From Sphingorhabdus_B arenilitoris (GTDB lineage Bacteria; Pseudomonadota; Alphaproteobacteria; Sphingomonadales; Sphingomonadaceae), in the NCBI RefSeq assembly GCF_042651485.1, contig NZ_JBHSDH010000013.1, forward strand, positions 1,426,001-1,490,000: 64,000 nt of DNA. Direction: 5' to 3'. The notes beneath the pieces are model-generated. The model was not told the origin of the DNA. It made no database searches and saw nothing but the letters and a program-made list of their open reading frames with translations. The position numbers and the translations under genes were made by a program. Of this stretch, positions 25,597 to 33,703 are shown one piece after another (positions within the stretch are counted from its first letter, which is position 1; each line of letters starts with the position of its first letter).

Positions 25597-25938
25597 TTAT
25601 GCGGCCAGGTCTCGGGTCAACGGTTCCAGCGAGCCTTTTTTGCCATCGGGCAATTGCGCATTGGTGCAGGCATCCGCACTTTCCACATATTTCCAAGCGT
25701 CGCCTTGATAATCGATGGTCGATGTTCCGGCACAGCTTGTACCCGGACCTGCTGCGCAATCATTTCCTTTGGCCAGCGAAACGCCATAGCATTTTACTTT
25801 CTCGCTGGTCGTTGCCGCAGCGGTGGTTGCACCGCCCGCCGATGCTTCTTTGGTTGCCGGAGCATCACTTGCGCTGCCGCAAGCCGCCAAGGCTGCGGCT
25901 CCAGCCAAAGCGGCGGCCATTCCGGATAATTTGTTCAT
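25597..25938 (-). CDS. DUF2282 (bufferin BufA-like) lipoprotein, first of tandem pair
   Basis: 113-residue paralogue of the next gene. Signal with lipobox LAAC near residue 20, an Ala/Thr-rich linker, then VKCYGVSLAKGNDC, AAGPGTSC, AGTSTIDYQGDAWKYVESADAC. The four cysteines are spaced C-x10-C-x7-C-x21-C. The KCYG(V/I)(A/S)LA and WKYV segments are the hallmark of the DUF2282 family. A ribosome-binding site AGGGAAGG precedes the ATG. The two genes run leftward 44 bases apart and probably form a bicistron. Lipidation would anchor them to a membrane, unlike classical soluble bufferins with an ordinary Sec signal. Confidence 0.77.
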   Translation of the reverse strand: MNKLSGMAAALAGAAALAACGSASDAPATKEASAGGATTAAATTSEKVKCYGVSLAKGNDCAAGPGTSCAGTSTIDYQGDAWKYVESADACTNAQLPDGKKGSLEPLTRDLAA

Positions 25939-26051
25939 AGCGTATACCTTCCCTTTAAATTGGATGATGGCGGTTCGGCCATCTAAGGCCTGTGTTCGTA
26001 CATAAAGCGATAAAGGTTACAATGGCAAACTGTGACGCTATGGGGATCGGC

Positions 26052-27176
26052 ATGACCAAAAGATTCGACTTTCAAATTGCGGCTACCGACGGAAAGGCCC
26101 GCACCGGGACGATCAAGATGCTGCGCGGCGAGATCCGCACGCCCGCATTTATGCCCGTCGGCACAGCTGCAACGGTAAAGGCAATGCGCCCCGCCGAGGT
26201 GAGTGCCACCGGCGCGGATATCATCTTGGGCAACACCTATCACCTCATGCTGCGCCCCGGTGCAGAACGGGTGGCAAAGCTCGGCGGCCTGCACGCTTTT
26301 TCCGGATGGGACCGCCCGATATTGACCGATAGCGGCGGATATCAAGTGATGAGCTTATCCGCCTTGCGCAAAATCACCGAAGAGGGCGTGTCTTTCCAAA
26401 GCCATTTGGACGGATCGCGCCATATGCTTAGCCCCGAACGGTCGATGGAAATCCAAAGGCTGCTCGGCAGCGACATCGTCATGGCCTTTGACGAATGCCC
26501 CGCCAATGGCGTGTCGCGCGATGAAGCCGCAAAATCCATGGCGCTGTCGATGCGGTGGGCCAAAAGATCGCGTGAAGGTTTTGACAGCGGAACCGAACAC
26601 GCATCGCGGGCGGCGCTGTTCGGGATACAACAGGGGTCGCTGGACGAGGCGCTGCGCCGGGAGAGCGCCGACGCGCTGATCGACATTGGTTTTGATGGCT
26701 ATGCCGTGGGCGGACTGGCCGTTGGCGAAGGGCAAGAGGCGATGTTTGGCGTGCTCGATTATGCACCCGGTATGCTGCCCGCCGACCGGCCGAGATATCT
26801 CATGGGGGTCGGCAAACCCGATGACCTCGTTGGCGCTGTGGAGCGCGGCATCGATATGTTCGATTGCGTATTGCCCACCCGGTCGGGCCGCAATGGTCAG
26901 GCCTTTACGTGGCAGGGTCCAGTCAATATCCGCAACGCCCGCCATGCCGAAGATACCGGCCCGCTGGACCCGGATTGCGACTGCCCCGTCTGCTCCACAT
27001 GGAGCCGCGCTTATTTGCACCATTTAATCCGGTCAAAGGAGATATTGGGGGCCATGTTGATGACGCAGCATAATCTGCATTTTTACCAATCGCTGATGGC
27101 GGCGATGCGCGATGCGATTGCGGCGGGCGGCTTTGCCGCATTCGCGCGTGATTTCCGTAGCAGATACTTGCGCTGA
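26052..27176 (+). CDS. tgt: tRNA-guanine transglycosylase
   Basis: 374-residue TIM-barrel enzyme exchanging guanine for preQ1 at the wobble position of GUN tRNAs. Seen: MPVGTAATVKAM, DSGGYQVMSL, the catalytic Asp in FDCVLPTRSGRNGQAF, and the zinc site CDCPVCSTWSRAYLHHL. The length matches the family from 26052; upstream in-frame ATGs at 26040 and 26022 (the latter near AAAGG) cannot be excluded. It is divergent from the bufferin-like pair. Confidence 0.96.
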   Translation: MTKRFDFQIAATDGKARTGTIKMLRGEIRTPAFMPVGTAATVKAMRPAEVSATGADIILGNTYHLMLRPGAERVAKLGGLHAFSGWDRPILTDSGGYQVMSLSALRKITEEGVSFQSHLDGSRHMLSPERSMEIQRLLGSDIVMAFDECPANGVSRDEAAKSMALSMRWAKRSREGFDSGTEHASRAALFGIQQGSLDEALRRESADALIDIGFDGYAVGGLAVGEGQEAMFGVLDYAPGMLPADRPRYLMGVGKPDDLVGAVERGIDMFDCVLPTRSGRNGQAFTWQGPVNIRNARHAEDTGPLDPDCDCPVCSTWSRAYLHHLIRSKEILGAMLMTQHNLHFYQSLMAAMRDAIAAGGFAAFARDFRSRYLR

Positions 27177-27203
27177 TCAGGACGAAATGGCTAATGTAGC
27201 GGG

Positions 27204-27509
27204 ATGAGCGAGGATTTTCTCCACGGTACGGTGCATCAGGCGCAGACAGACATGCGCGGCGCTATAGAGGCCGATGCGGCTGTGCTTGCACTCTGGCAGG
27301 ATCTTACACCGCTTGGCCGCAATGAATTTATCTGCTGGGTGGAAGACGCAAAGCAGGCAAAGACCCGCGAACGCCGGATCATTCGGGCAGTGGAAGAGTT
27401 GCAAGAGGGCAAACGACGGCCATGTTGCTGGCCGGGGTGCATCCACCGCACAGACAAAGCGCCTAGCAAATGGCAGCAAGCCGTCTTGATCGACAAGAAA
27501 AAGCGTTAG
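27204..27509 (+). CDS. YdeI/OmpD-associated-type small protein
   Basis: 101-residue protein resembling the C-terminal part of the YdeI/OmpD-associated family: LTPLGRNEFICWVEDAKQAKTRERRI followed by a basic helix, then CCWPGCIHR. Full-length members are about twice as long, so this is either a short subfamily or a fragment; the reading frame is intact with a normal start. The two CxC/C groups near residue 75 are not part of the classical motif. It sits between tgt and glnE. Role unknown. Confidence 0.6.
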   Translation: MSEDFLHGTVHQAQTDMRGAIEADAAVLALWQDLTPLGRNEFICWVEDAKQAKTRERRIIRAVEELQEGKRRPCCWPGCIHRTDKAPSKWQQAVLIDKKKR

Positions 27510-27527
27510 ATTGCCCGGCATGATGAT

Positions 27528-30242
27528 ATGACCACGCATATTGCAGATGCCCTGAGCCGGGCTGAAAACAACAGCCCTTTTTTAAGCGGCCTTATGAAAC
27601 GGCATCCGGCGTTGCTGGAAATGATCGCCGCGGGCGATCTGGATGGTGCGCTTGCCAATGCGCTGGCTTTGGATGGGGACGATATTGCAGCGATGCTGCG
27701 GCGGCGGCGGCAAGGCTTGGCGCTGGTCACCGCCATCGGGGATTTGTCGGGCCTATGGGATTTGACCAAGGTTACCGCGATTTTGTCGGACTTTGCCGAT
27801 AGCGCGCTGGATATGGCCATTGCTGCGGCGATTGAGGAGCGAGTGCCCGGCGCACCGGTTCAGGGTTTTGCCGTCATCGCGCTTGGCAAACATGGCGGGC
27901 GCGAACTGAATTATAGCAGCGATATTGATCCGATATTTCTGTTCGACCCGAAAACGCTCCCCTGCCGCGACGGCGATGACCCGCAAGAAAGCGCGGTCCG
28001 CATTGGCAAACGTATCATCCAACTTCTCGATCATGTCGATGAAAATGGATATGTATTCCGGGTCGATATGCGGCTGCGCCCCTCGCCGGAGGTCAGCCCG
28101 GTGGCATTGCCCGTGGAGGCGGCCATCGGATATTATGAATCGAGCGCTTTGGCATGGGAACAAGCAGCGTTTATCCGCGCCCGCTTTGCGGCAGGGGACG
28201 AAACGCTTGGCAGCTATTTCCTGCGCAGTATCGATAGCTTCATCTGGCGCAGGTCCCTGGATTTTGGGCAGCTGAAAAATATTCAGCAAATGAGCGCCCA
28301 AATCCGCGACCATTATTCACGCGGGCAAAAAGCCGGGCCGGGTTATGATTTAAAACGGGGGCGCGGCGGCATTCGGGAGTGCGAATTTTTCGCGCAGGCG
28401 CATCAGTTAATTCACGGCGGACGCGATCCCGCGCTCCGCATTGCCGACACCCGCACCGCATTGTCGGCGCTGGCACAGGCTGGATGGATTGGTGAGGAAG
28501 AAGCGCAGGCATTGTCCGAAAGCTATGCCACGCTGCGCCAAGTGGAACACCGGCTGCAGATGATGAACGACCGGCAAACGCATAGCTTGCCAAATGATTT
28601 GGCCGGGTGCGAAGCCGTAGCGCGGCTCCATGACCTAAGCAGTGCAGAGGAATTGCTCGCCCAAATTGCACCGCATATCGCCCGGGTTCAGGAAATTTAT
28701 GATGGGCTGGCAAAAGATGACGGCGAAGGCGCGCCGCCGCTGGCCGCCGATAATTTGCCGCTGTTGGATCAGCTGCAATCCATCGGCTTTACTGATGCGG
28801 ACAATGTGGCAAAGCGGATTGCCCGCTGGCGCTCTGGCAAATTAAGGGCGGTGAGGAGTGATGCCGCACGCGATGCTTTTGAAGCGGTGCTGCCTGAAAT
28901 GATGACCGCCTTTATCGCCTCTCCCGATCCCGAACGCGCCCTCGCGCGGTTCGACAGCTTGATTGAGGCGCTGCCCAGCGCGGTCAATTTCTTCCTGCTG
29001 TTGGAGGCGCGGCCCAAATTACGGACGCTGCTCGGTCATATATTGAGCTATGCGCCAACGCTCGCCGATGTGCTTGCCCGGCGCGCTGAGCTGCTCGACG
29101 GGCTGATCGATGCAACCGCCCTCAATCTGCCCGCTGGAACCGATGAGCTGGTGACCCAAATGCAGACGCTTACGAGCATTGATGATTATCAGCTGCTGCT
29201 CGACAATGTACGGATATTTGTTGGCGAACGGCGCTTTGCCTTGGGCGTGCAGTTGATCGAAGGGCAGCATGACCCCTTGCGCGTGGCACGCGGCTACGCC
29301 CATCTTGCCGAAGCCGCAGTGCAAATATTGACGCAGGCCACCATCGCCGAATTTAAAAAGGCCCATGGCTCTATGCCTAACGGCGAGCTCGTTATTCTGG
29401 CGCTGGGACGGCTGGGCGGCGAAGGTCTGACCCATGCGTCCGATCTTGACCTCGTGATGCTGTTTACCGGTAGTTATGAAACCGAATCGGATGGACCAAA
29501 GCCGCTGGGCGCCACGCAATATTTCAACCGGCTGGCGCAGCGCGTGGTCGCCGCGCTTAGCGTTCCGACCGCATCTGGTGCGCTGTATGAAATAGACACA
29601 CGGCTTCGGCCATCGGGCGAACAGGGTCTGCTATGCGTTTCGATGGACAGTTTTGAACGGTATCAGCGAAATGACGCGTGGACCTGGGAGCATATGGCGC
29701 TAACCCGCGCTAGGCCGGTATTTGGTTCGGCAAACGCTCGCGGTGCAGCGCAGCAGGTGATAGACAGCGTGCTGGCGCAACCGCGCGATATTCAAAAGCT
29801 GATTAACGACGTCGCAGCAATGCGCGCAGAAATGGACCGGCACAAACCCCCAAAAGGACCGCTGGATTTCAAGCTGATGCCTGGCGGGCTCGTTGATAGT
29901 GAATTTATTGTCCATATGCTGCAATTGTCCGGGCGGGCAAAACCGGTGCCGCAATTGGGCGACGCCATCGCGATGCTGACCAATAGCGGCGATTTGCCGG
30001 AAAACTACAATCCGGCCGATGCGTTATTATCCCGGTTCCTTATCATCCTGCGGCTCGTCGCACCAGATTGCGAAATACCGGGCGAAGCAACGCAGCGGTT
30101 GATCGCGCAGATTTTGAAATATGATGATTGGGATAAACTGATGCTGGCGGTTGAAAAGGCACGCAGCATCGTGTTGGAGGAGTGGAACAAATATCTGCCG
30201 CCGCGCGATTCGCTGGGCACAGATCAACCCGGCAAAGGATGA
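27528..30242 (+). CDS. glnE: Bifunctional glutamine synthetase adenylyltransferase/adenylyl-removing enzyme
   Basis: 904-residue enzyme that adenylylates (inactivates) and deadenylylates glutamine synthetase under PII control. Two nucleotidyltransferase domains are visible: GKHGGRELNYSSDIDPIFLFD at about residues 122-142 (deadenylylase) and LGRLGGEGLTHASDLDLVMLF at about 630-650 (adenylylase), joined by a helical regulatory region. The length is slightly below E. coli's. It lies 5 bases from bcp. Together with glnK-amtB it makes this a nitrogen-control neighbourhood. Confidence 0.95.
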   Translation: MTTHIADALSRAENNSPFLSGLMKRHPALLEMIAAGDLDGALANALALDGDDIAAMLRRRRQGLALVTAIGDLSGLWDLTKVTAILSDFADSALDMAIAAAIEERVPGAPVQGFAVIALGKHGGRELNYSSDIDPIFLFDPKTLPCRDGDDPQESAVRIGKRIIQLLDHVDENGYVFRVDMRLRPSPEVSPVALPVEAAIGYYESSALAWEQAAFIRARFAAGDETLGSYFLRSIDSFIWRRSLDFGQLKNIQQMSAQIRDHYSRGQKAGPGYDLKRGRGGIRECEFFAQAHQLIHGGRDPALRIADTRTALSALAQAGWIGEEEAQALSESYATLRQVEHRLQMMNDRQTHSLPNDLAGCEAVARLHDLSSAEELLAQIAPHIARVQEIYDGLAKDDGEGAPPLAADNLPLLDQLQSIGFTDADNVAKRIARWRSGKLRAVRSDAARDAFEAVLPEMMTAFIASPDPERALARFDSLIEALPSAVNFFLLLEARPKLRTLLGHILSYAPTLADVLARRAELLDGLIDATALNLPAGTDELVTQMQTLTSIDDYQLLLDNVRIFVGERRFALGVQLIEGQHDPLRVARGYAHLAEAAVQILTQATIAEFKKAHGSMPNGELVILALGRLGGEGLTHASDLDLVMLFTGSYETESDGPKPLGATQYFNRLAQRVVAALSVPTASGALYEIDTRLRPSGEQGLLCVSMDSFERYQRNDAWTWEHMALTRARPVFGSANARGAAQQVIDSVLAQPRDIQKLINDVAAMRAEMDRHKPPKGPLDFKLMPGGLVDSEFIVHMLQLSGRAKPVPQLGDAIAMLTNSGDLPENYNPADALLSRFLIILRLVAPDCEIPGEATQRLIAQILKYDDWDKLMLAVEKARSIVLEEWNKYLPPRDSLGTDQPGKG

Positions 30243-30246
30243 CGTT

Positions 30247-30705
30247 ATGACCGAAATTGGCGATCCACTTCCAAATGTGACATTGAAAGATAGCGCAGAT
30301 CAAGATGTGAAGCTGTCCGAATTGAAACCGCCCTTCGTGCTATATTATTATCCCAAAGCTGACACCCCCGGCTGCACCAATGAAGGCAAGGATTTTACCG
30401 CGTTGAAGGCGGATTTCGACAAGCTTGGTGTCTCAATTTACGGCCTTTCCAAAGACACCCCCGCAAAACTGGCAAAATTTGCGGCCAAGTATGATTTCAA
30501 AATCACTCTTTTGTCCGACGAACAAAGCGATGCGACCGAGCAAATGGGCGTTTGGGTTGAAAAGAATATGTATGGCAAAAAATATATGGGCATTGAACGC
30601 GCGACATTCCTGATCGGCACAGATGGTAAAGTGGCGCAGATTTGGCGCAAGGTGAAGGTCAAGGGTCATGCCGCCGAAGTGCTGTCCGCTGCGCAAGCGC
30701 TTTAA
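30247..30705 (+). CDS. bcp: Thioredoxin-dependent peroxiredoxin (Bcp/PrxQ)
   Basis: 152-residue peroxiredoxin that reduces hydrogen peroxide and organic peroxides. The peroxidatic Cys is in TPGCTNEGKDF (about residue 44). The usual resolving Cys five residues on is replaced by Gly, so resolution may use thioredoxin or glutathione directly (1-Cys PrxQ type). The ATG at 30247 follows AAAGGATG at suitable spacing. It is likely co-transcribed with glnE and the ferritin-like gene 12 bases downstream. Confidence 0.92.
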   Translation: MTEIGDPLPNVTLKDSADQDVKLSELKPPFVLYYYPKADTPGCTNEGKDFTALKADFDKLGVSIYGLSKDTPAKLAKFAAKYDFKITLLSDEQSDATEQMGVWVEKNMYGKKYMGIERATFLIGTDGKVAQIWRKVKVKGHAAEVLSAAQAL

Positions 30706-30717
30706 GCCGCACAGATA

Positions 30718-31497
30718 ATGTCCAGCGTCGCCAATGCCTGCCGCCATGTCCTGCTGACCGCCGATCCAGCCGCGAAGATTATGGCGGCGCGGCGTGCGGC
30801 GCGCGAATGGCGGCTGGGACGGTTAGAATCGCGATTTGATTGCTCCATGCCGGATGCGCCCGCGCGGCCAGACCAACCTGTTCTTTTGCCGCCTGGCCAC
30901 ATGCCCAAGCGCAAAGGAGCCGGGTCACAGCGCAATCGGGTCAATATGCTTCACGCGCTTGCCCATATTGAATTTGCAGCGATTGATCTGGCCTTTGACT
31001 TAATCGGACGTTTCGGGGAACAGTTCCCGTGCGAGTTTACGGATGACTGGATGCGGGTCGGTGCGGATGAAGCTATGCATTTTGCTCTGCTCGCTCGGCG
31101 GCTTGAACAATTGGGAAGCTATTACGGCGCCCTGCCCGCTCATGCCGGATTGTGGGAAGCAGCGGAAAAGACCAAGGATGATGTCCTCGCCCGCCTTGCG
31201 ATTGTGCCGATGGTGCTCGAAGCACGCGGCCTTGATGTTACGCCTGCTACGATAGACAATTTTACGAAGGCAAATGATTCGCGCTCTGCAAAGATATTGC
31301 AGCGCATATATATGGACGAAATTCGCCATGTTTCATATGGGACGAAATGGTTTGAATCGGCTTGTCGTGGTAAGGATTTGTTAACCCATGAAACATGGAA
31401 AAGCCTTGTCCAAAGCCACTTTCGGGGTGGCCTAAAGGGGCCATTCAACGACTCAGCGCGTTCCCGGGCCGGTCTAACGACAGATTACTACGCGTAG
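30718..31497 (+). CDS. Ferritin-like protein (DUF455)
   Basis: 259-residue protein of the DUF455 ferritin-like family. Candidate di-iron ligands are in NMLHALAHIEFAAIDLA, ADEAMHFALLARRL, PMVLEARGLDVTP and DEIRHVSYGTKWF. The family is found widely but has no settled function; a di-iron oxygenase or hydroxylase activity, possibly on tRNA or haem-related substrates, is speculation. It follows bcp by 12 bases. Confidence 0.85.
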   Translation: MSSVANACRHVLLTADPAAKIMAARRAAREWRLGRLESRFDCSMPDAPARPDQPVLLPPGHMPKRKGAGSQRNRVNMLHALAHIEFAAIDLAFDLIGRFGEQFPCEFTDDWMRVGADEAMHFALLARRLEQLGSYYGALPAHAGLWEAAEKTKDDVLARLAIVPMVLEARGLDVTPATIDNFTKANDSRSAKILQRIYMDEIRHVSYGTKWFESACRGKDLLTHETWKSLVQSHFRGGLKGPFNDSARSRAGLTTDYYA

Positions 31498-31620
31498 GTT
31501 GCAATGTCGTTCCAATTAAATTTACAAGGACTTCAACGATAAGGGGTAGGCGAATAATCGCCGCATAATTCGGGGCTGCGTTTAGGCGTGGGTCGCAAAA
31601 ATAAAAGGTTACACACGCTT

Positions 31621-32352
31621 ATGAAACGCAGCGCTTTGGCATCATGCCATTCACTCGTTCAAAAATCCGTTCTTGCTTTGGGGTTGGCTTTTGTTGCTTC
31701 GGCAGCAGCGTCTCCAGCAATGGCATCTTCGGCAGCGGCGACGTCGGACAGCTTCCGGATTAACCCAGAAGATGTGAAGGCGAATGAAACCGCATTAGGT
31801 GTGGCCGACCCTGATTTTCGTTCGCTGCACAATAGCTGGGGTAAAGTGAACGGGCTAACCGCCCCCAAAATTGAAATTTCTATTCCCTCGATCGACCCGG
31901 TCGAATCGATGCGCCTGTCGAGCGGTTTCGGTAATCGTCGTGCACCAATGCGGGGTGCAAGCCGCAATCATAAAGGCATCGATATTCCAGGTCCCGTAGG
32001 TACGCCGATTTATGCAACCGCCGATGCGATCGTTAACCGGTCACAATGGGTGCGCGGCTATGGCAAATATATTGAATTGTCACATGGCAATGAAATTGAG
32101 ACCCGTTATGGGCATATGTCAGCATTAAACGTAGTCGCCGGCCAACGCGTCAAAAAAGGCGATATCATTGGTTATATGGGCTCAACCGGTAATTCCACAG
32201 GCAGCCATCTGCATTATGAAGTGCGGATTTCCGGCGTCGCGGTGAACCCAATGTCCTTCTTGGCTCCAGATAAAGCTTCCAACTCGGAGTCAAAAGAGTT
32301 GCTTGCGACAAATGAAACTGATAGCGATGCTATTGGTGGCCCAGCTGACTAA
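31621..32352 (+). CDS. M23-family murein endopeptidase
   Basis: 243-residue exported metallopeptidase. The signal peptide ends about residue 37 (AMA-SS). The LytM domain has the zinc ligands in NHKGIDIPGP (HxxxD), RYGHMSAL and GSHLHYEV (HxH), consistent with cleavage of peptidoglycan crosslinks. There is no coiled-coil segment as in EnvC/NlpD. The ATG at 31621 gives a clean signal; a GTG at 31588 would add 11 residues before it. A hairpin terminator follows. Confidence 0.92.
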   Translation: MKRSALASCHSLVQKSVLALGLAFVASAAASPAMASSAAATSDSFRINPEDVKANETALGVADPDFRSLHNSWGKVNGLTAPKIEISIPSIDPVESMRLSSGFGNRRAPMRGASRNHKGIDIPGPVGTPIYATADAIVNRSQWVRGYGKYIELSHGNEIETRYGHMSALNVVAGQRVKKGDIIGYMGSTGNSTGSHLHYEVRISGVAVNPMSFLAPDKASNSESKELLATNETDSDAIGGPAD

Positions 32353-32404
32353 GCTGGAACGCTTAACGCATCACCTTTGGGAGAGGGTGTAAATCTGGGG
32401 GCAG

Positions 32405-32437
32405 ACAGGGCGAAAGCCTTGTCGCCCCTTTTGTTTA
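32405..32437 (+). terminator. Terminator between M23 peptidase and erpA
   Basis: GGGCGA (32408-32413) pairs with TCGCCC (32422-32427) and is followed by CTTTTGTTT. An alternative fold pairs ACAGGGC with GCCTTGT around a GAAA tetraloop. Either could end the upstream transcript. Confidence 0.7.
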
Positions 32438-32453
32438 TGCCTACATATCAATT

Positions 32454-32789
32454 ATGACAGATGCTGCGAAAATCATCCTGACCGAAAATGCTGCGCGCCG
32501 TGTAGCAGAAATTGCCCAAAAACTTGGCAAGGACGCCGTGCTGCGCCTGTCGGTGGAGGGCGGAGGGTGCTCCGGTTTTCAATATCGTTTTGGCTTGGCC
32601 GATGACATCGATGCGGACGATGTCCAAGTTACGGGTAAAGGTGCCACATTGGTGGTCGACCCGATGAGCCTTGATCTGGTGCGGGGAAGTGCGGTCGATT
32701 TTGTCGAATCATTGGGCGGAAAAAGCTTTCAAGTAACCAACCCCAATGCGCAAGCGGGATGCGGATGCGGATCGAGCTTCTCCGTTTGA
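32454..32789 (+). CDS. erpA: Iron-sulfur cluster insertion protein ErpA
   Basis: 111-residue A-type Fe-S carrier. Three conserved cysteines are in GGGCSGFQY and AGCGCGSSF. N-terminal ILTENAARRV and internal VVDPMSLDLVRGS are typical of ErpA/IscA; the family's ErpA branch is favoured because no isc genes are nearby. Convergent with the VOC gene 18 bases away. Confidence 0.9.
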   Translation: MTDAAKIILTENAARRVAEIAQKLGKDAVLRLSVEGGGCSGFQYRFGLADDIDADDVQVTGKGATLVVDPMSLDLVRGSAVDFVESLGGKSFQVTNPNAQAGCGCGSSFSV

Positions 32790-32807
32790 ACAGTCAAACG
32801 CCGAATA

Positions 32808-33233
32808 TTACTGCTTTGCAAACAGCATCGCGTCATCGGCGAAAGCTTTGAATTCCAGTGCATTGCCAGCAGGGTCGCGGAAGAACATCGTGGCCTGCTC
32901 GCCCACTTGACCGGCAAAGCGGATTGCTGGTTCTATCACAAATTCCATTTGGCTCTGGCGCAGCTTTTCGGCCAATATCTGCCAATCCTGCATTGTCAGA
33001 ACGATGCCAAAATGCGGCACAGGAACACCGTGGCCATCGACTATATTGCTCGCCTCTGCGCGCATTTTATGCTCGTCCAAATGGACCACAAATTGATGGC
33101 CAAATAAATTAAAATCAATCCAGCGCGCGTCCGATCGCCCTTCTTCACAGCCCATTAAGTCGCCATAAAATGCCCGCGCTGCGTCAAGGTCATCGACCGT
33201 GACAGCCAAGTGAAAGGGTCTTAAATCCATCAT
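32808..33233 (-). CDS. VOC-family (glyoxalase/dioxygenase superfamily) protein
   Basis: 141-residue two-module beta-alpha-beta-beta-beta protein: RPFHLAVTVDDLDAARAFYGDLMGCEEGR and the C-terminal FRDPAGNALEFKAF, where His/Glu positions would bind metal. Members include glyoxalase I and dioxygenases; the substrate is not predictable. The start at 33233 overlaps the stop of the upstream gene (ATGA), so the pair is translationally coupled. Confidence 0.85.
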   Translation of the reverse strand: MMDLRPFHLAVTVDDLDAARAFYGDLMGCEEGRSDARWIDFNLFGHQFVVHLDEHKMRAEASNIVDGHGVPVPHFGIVLTMQDWQILAEKLRQSQMEFVIEPAIRFAGQVGEQATMFFRDPAGNALEFKAFADDAMLFAKQ

Positions 33234-33649
33234 TCGGTTACCTTTTGTTGCACCGGAACCTCGGCATCGAGTAGCGGCAAGCACGAGCCCATTAACCGAT
33301 CCCATAGAGCCATGCGCTGCGCATCATTAGCGGCATTTATCGCCATTTGCTGCTGATCGCGTACCGATTGACGGATAGCAAGGGCGACGACCTCTTTGGG
33401 CTGCCCGCTTTCAAACACGATCCTGTCCCCCATAATACCGGCATATTTCCGGCCCCGTTCGGTAACGTCGGGGAATCTCTGCACGCCGCTGTCCCCGCGT
33501 TTTTGGTCATAAGCAACAAGGCCCAATGTTGCGATACACCCGATTGTTTGCATCTGCATTTTGTCGAGCGGTTTTGCGAGCGGTGCAGATGGCGGCGCGG
33601 GCGGCACTGGCGGCGCGGCTTGCAACAAGAGGAGTAGGGAAACAAACAT
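33230..33649 (-). CDS. Exported protein of unknown function
   Basis: 139-residue protein. The N-terminal hydrophobic stretch (FVSLLLLLQAAPP) acts as a signal, followed by a Pro/Ala-rich linker (residues 11-27). The rest is a mixed domain with GCIATLGLVAYDQ, RGRKYAGIMGD and a C-terminal helix ending in CLPLLDAEVP. Two cysteines (about 38 and 123) may form a disulfide. I do not recognise the family. It is coupled to the VOC gene by a four-base overlap. Confidence 0.7.
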   Translation of the reverse strand: MFVSLLLLLQAAPPVPPAPPSAPLAKPLDKMQMQTIGCIATLGLVAYDQKRGDSGVQRFPDVTERGRKYAGIMGDRIVFESGQPKEVVALAIRQSVRDQQQMAINAANDAQRMALWDRLMGSCLPLLDAEVPVQQKVTE

Positions 33650-33703
33650 CGGCCATCTTTAAATTGCAATCCGCGTAGCGGCAAGGCATTGGTGCAAGCC
33701 GAT

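Noticed and set aside
27204..27509. Pseudogene of a longer YdeI gene
   Set aside because: The short gene has an intact frame and start, and no upstream remnant of the missing N-terminal domain was seen between tgt and its start.
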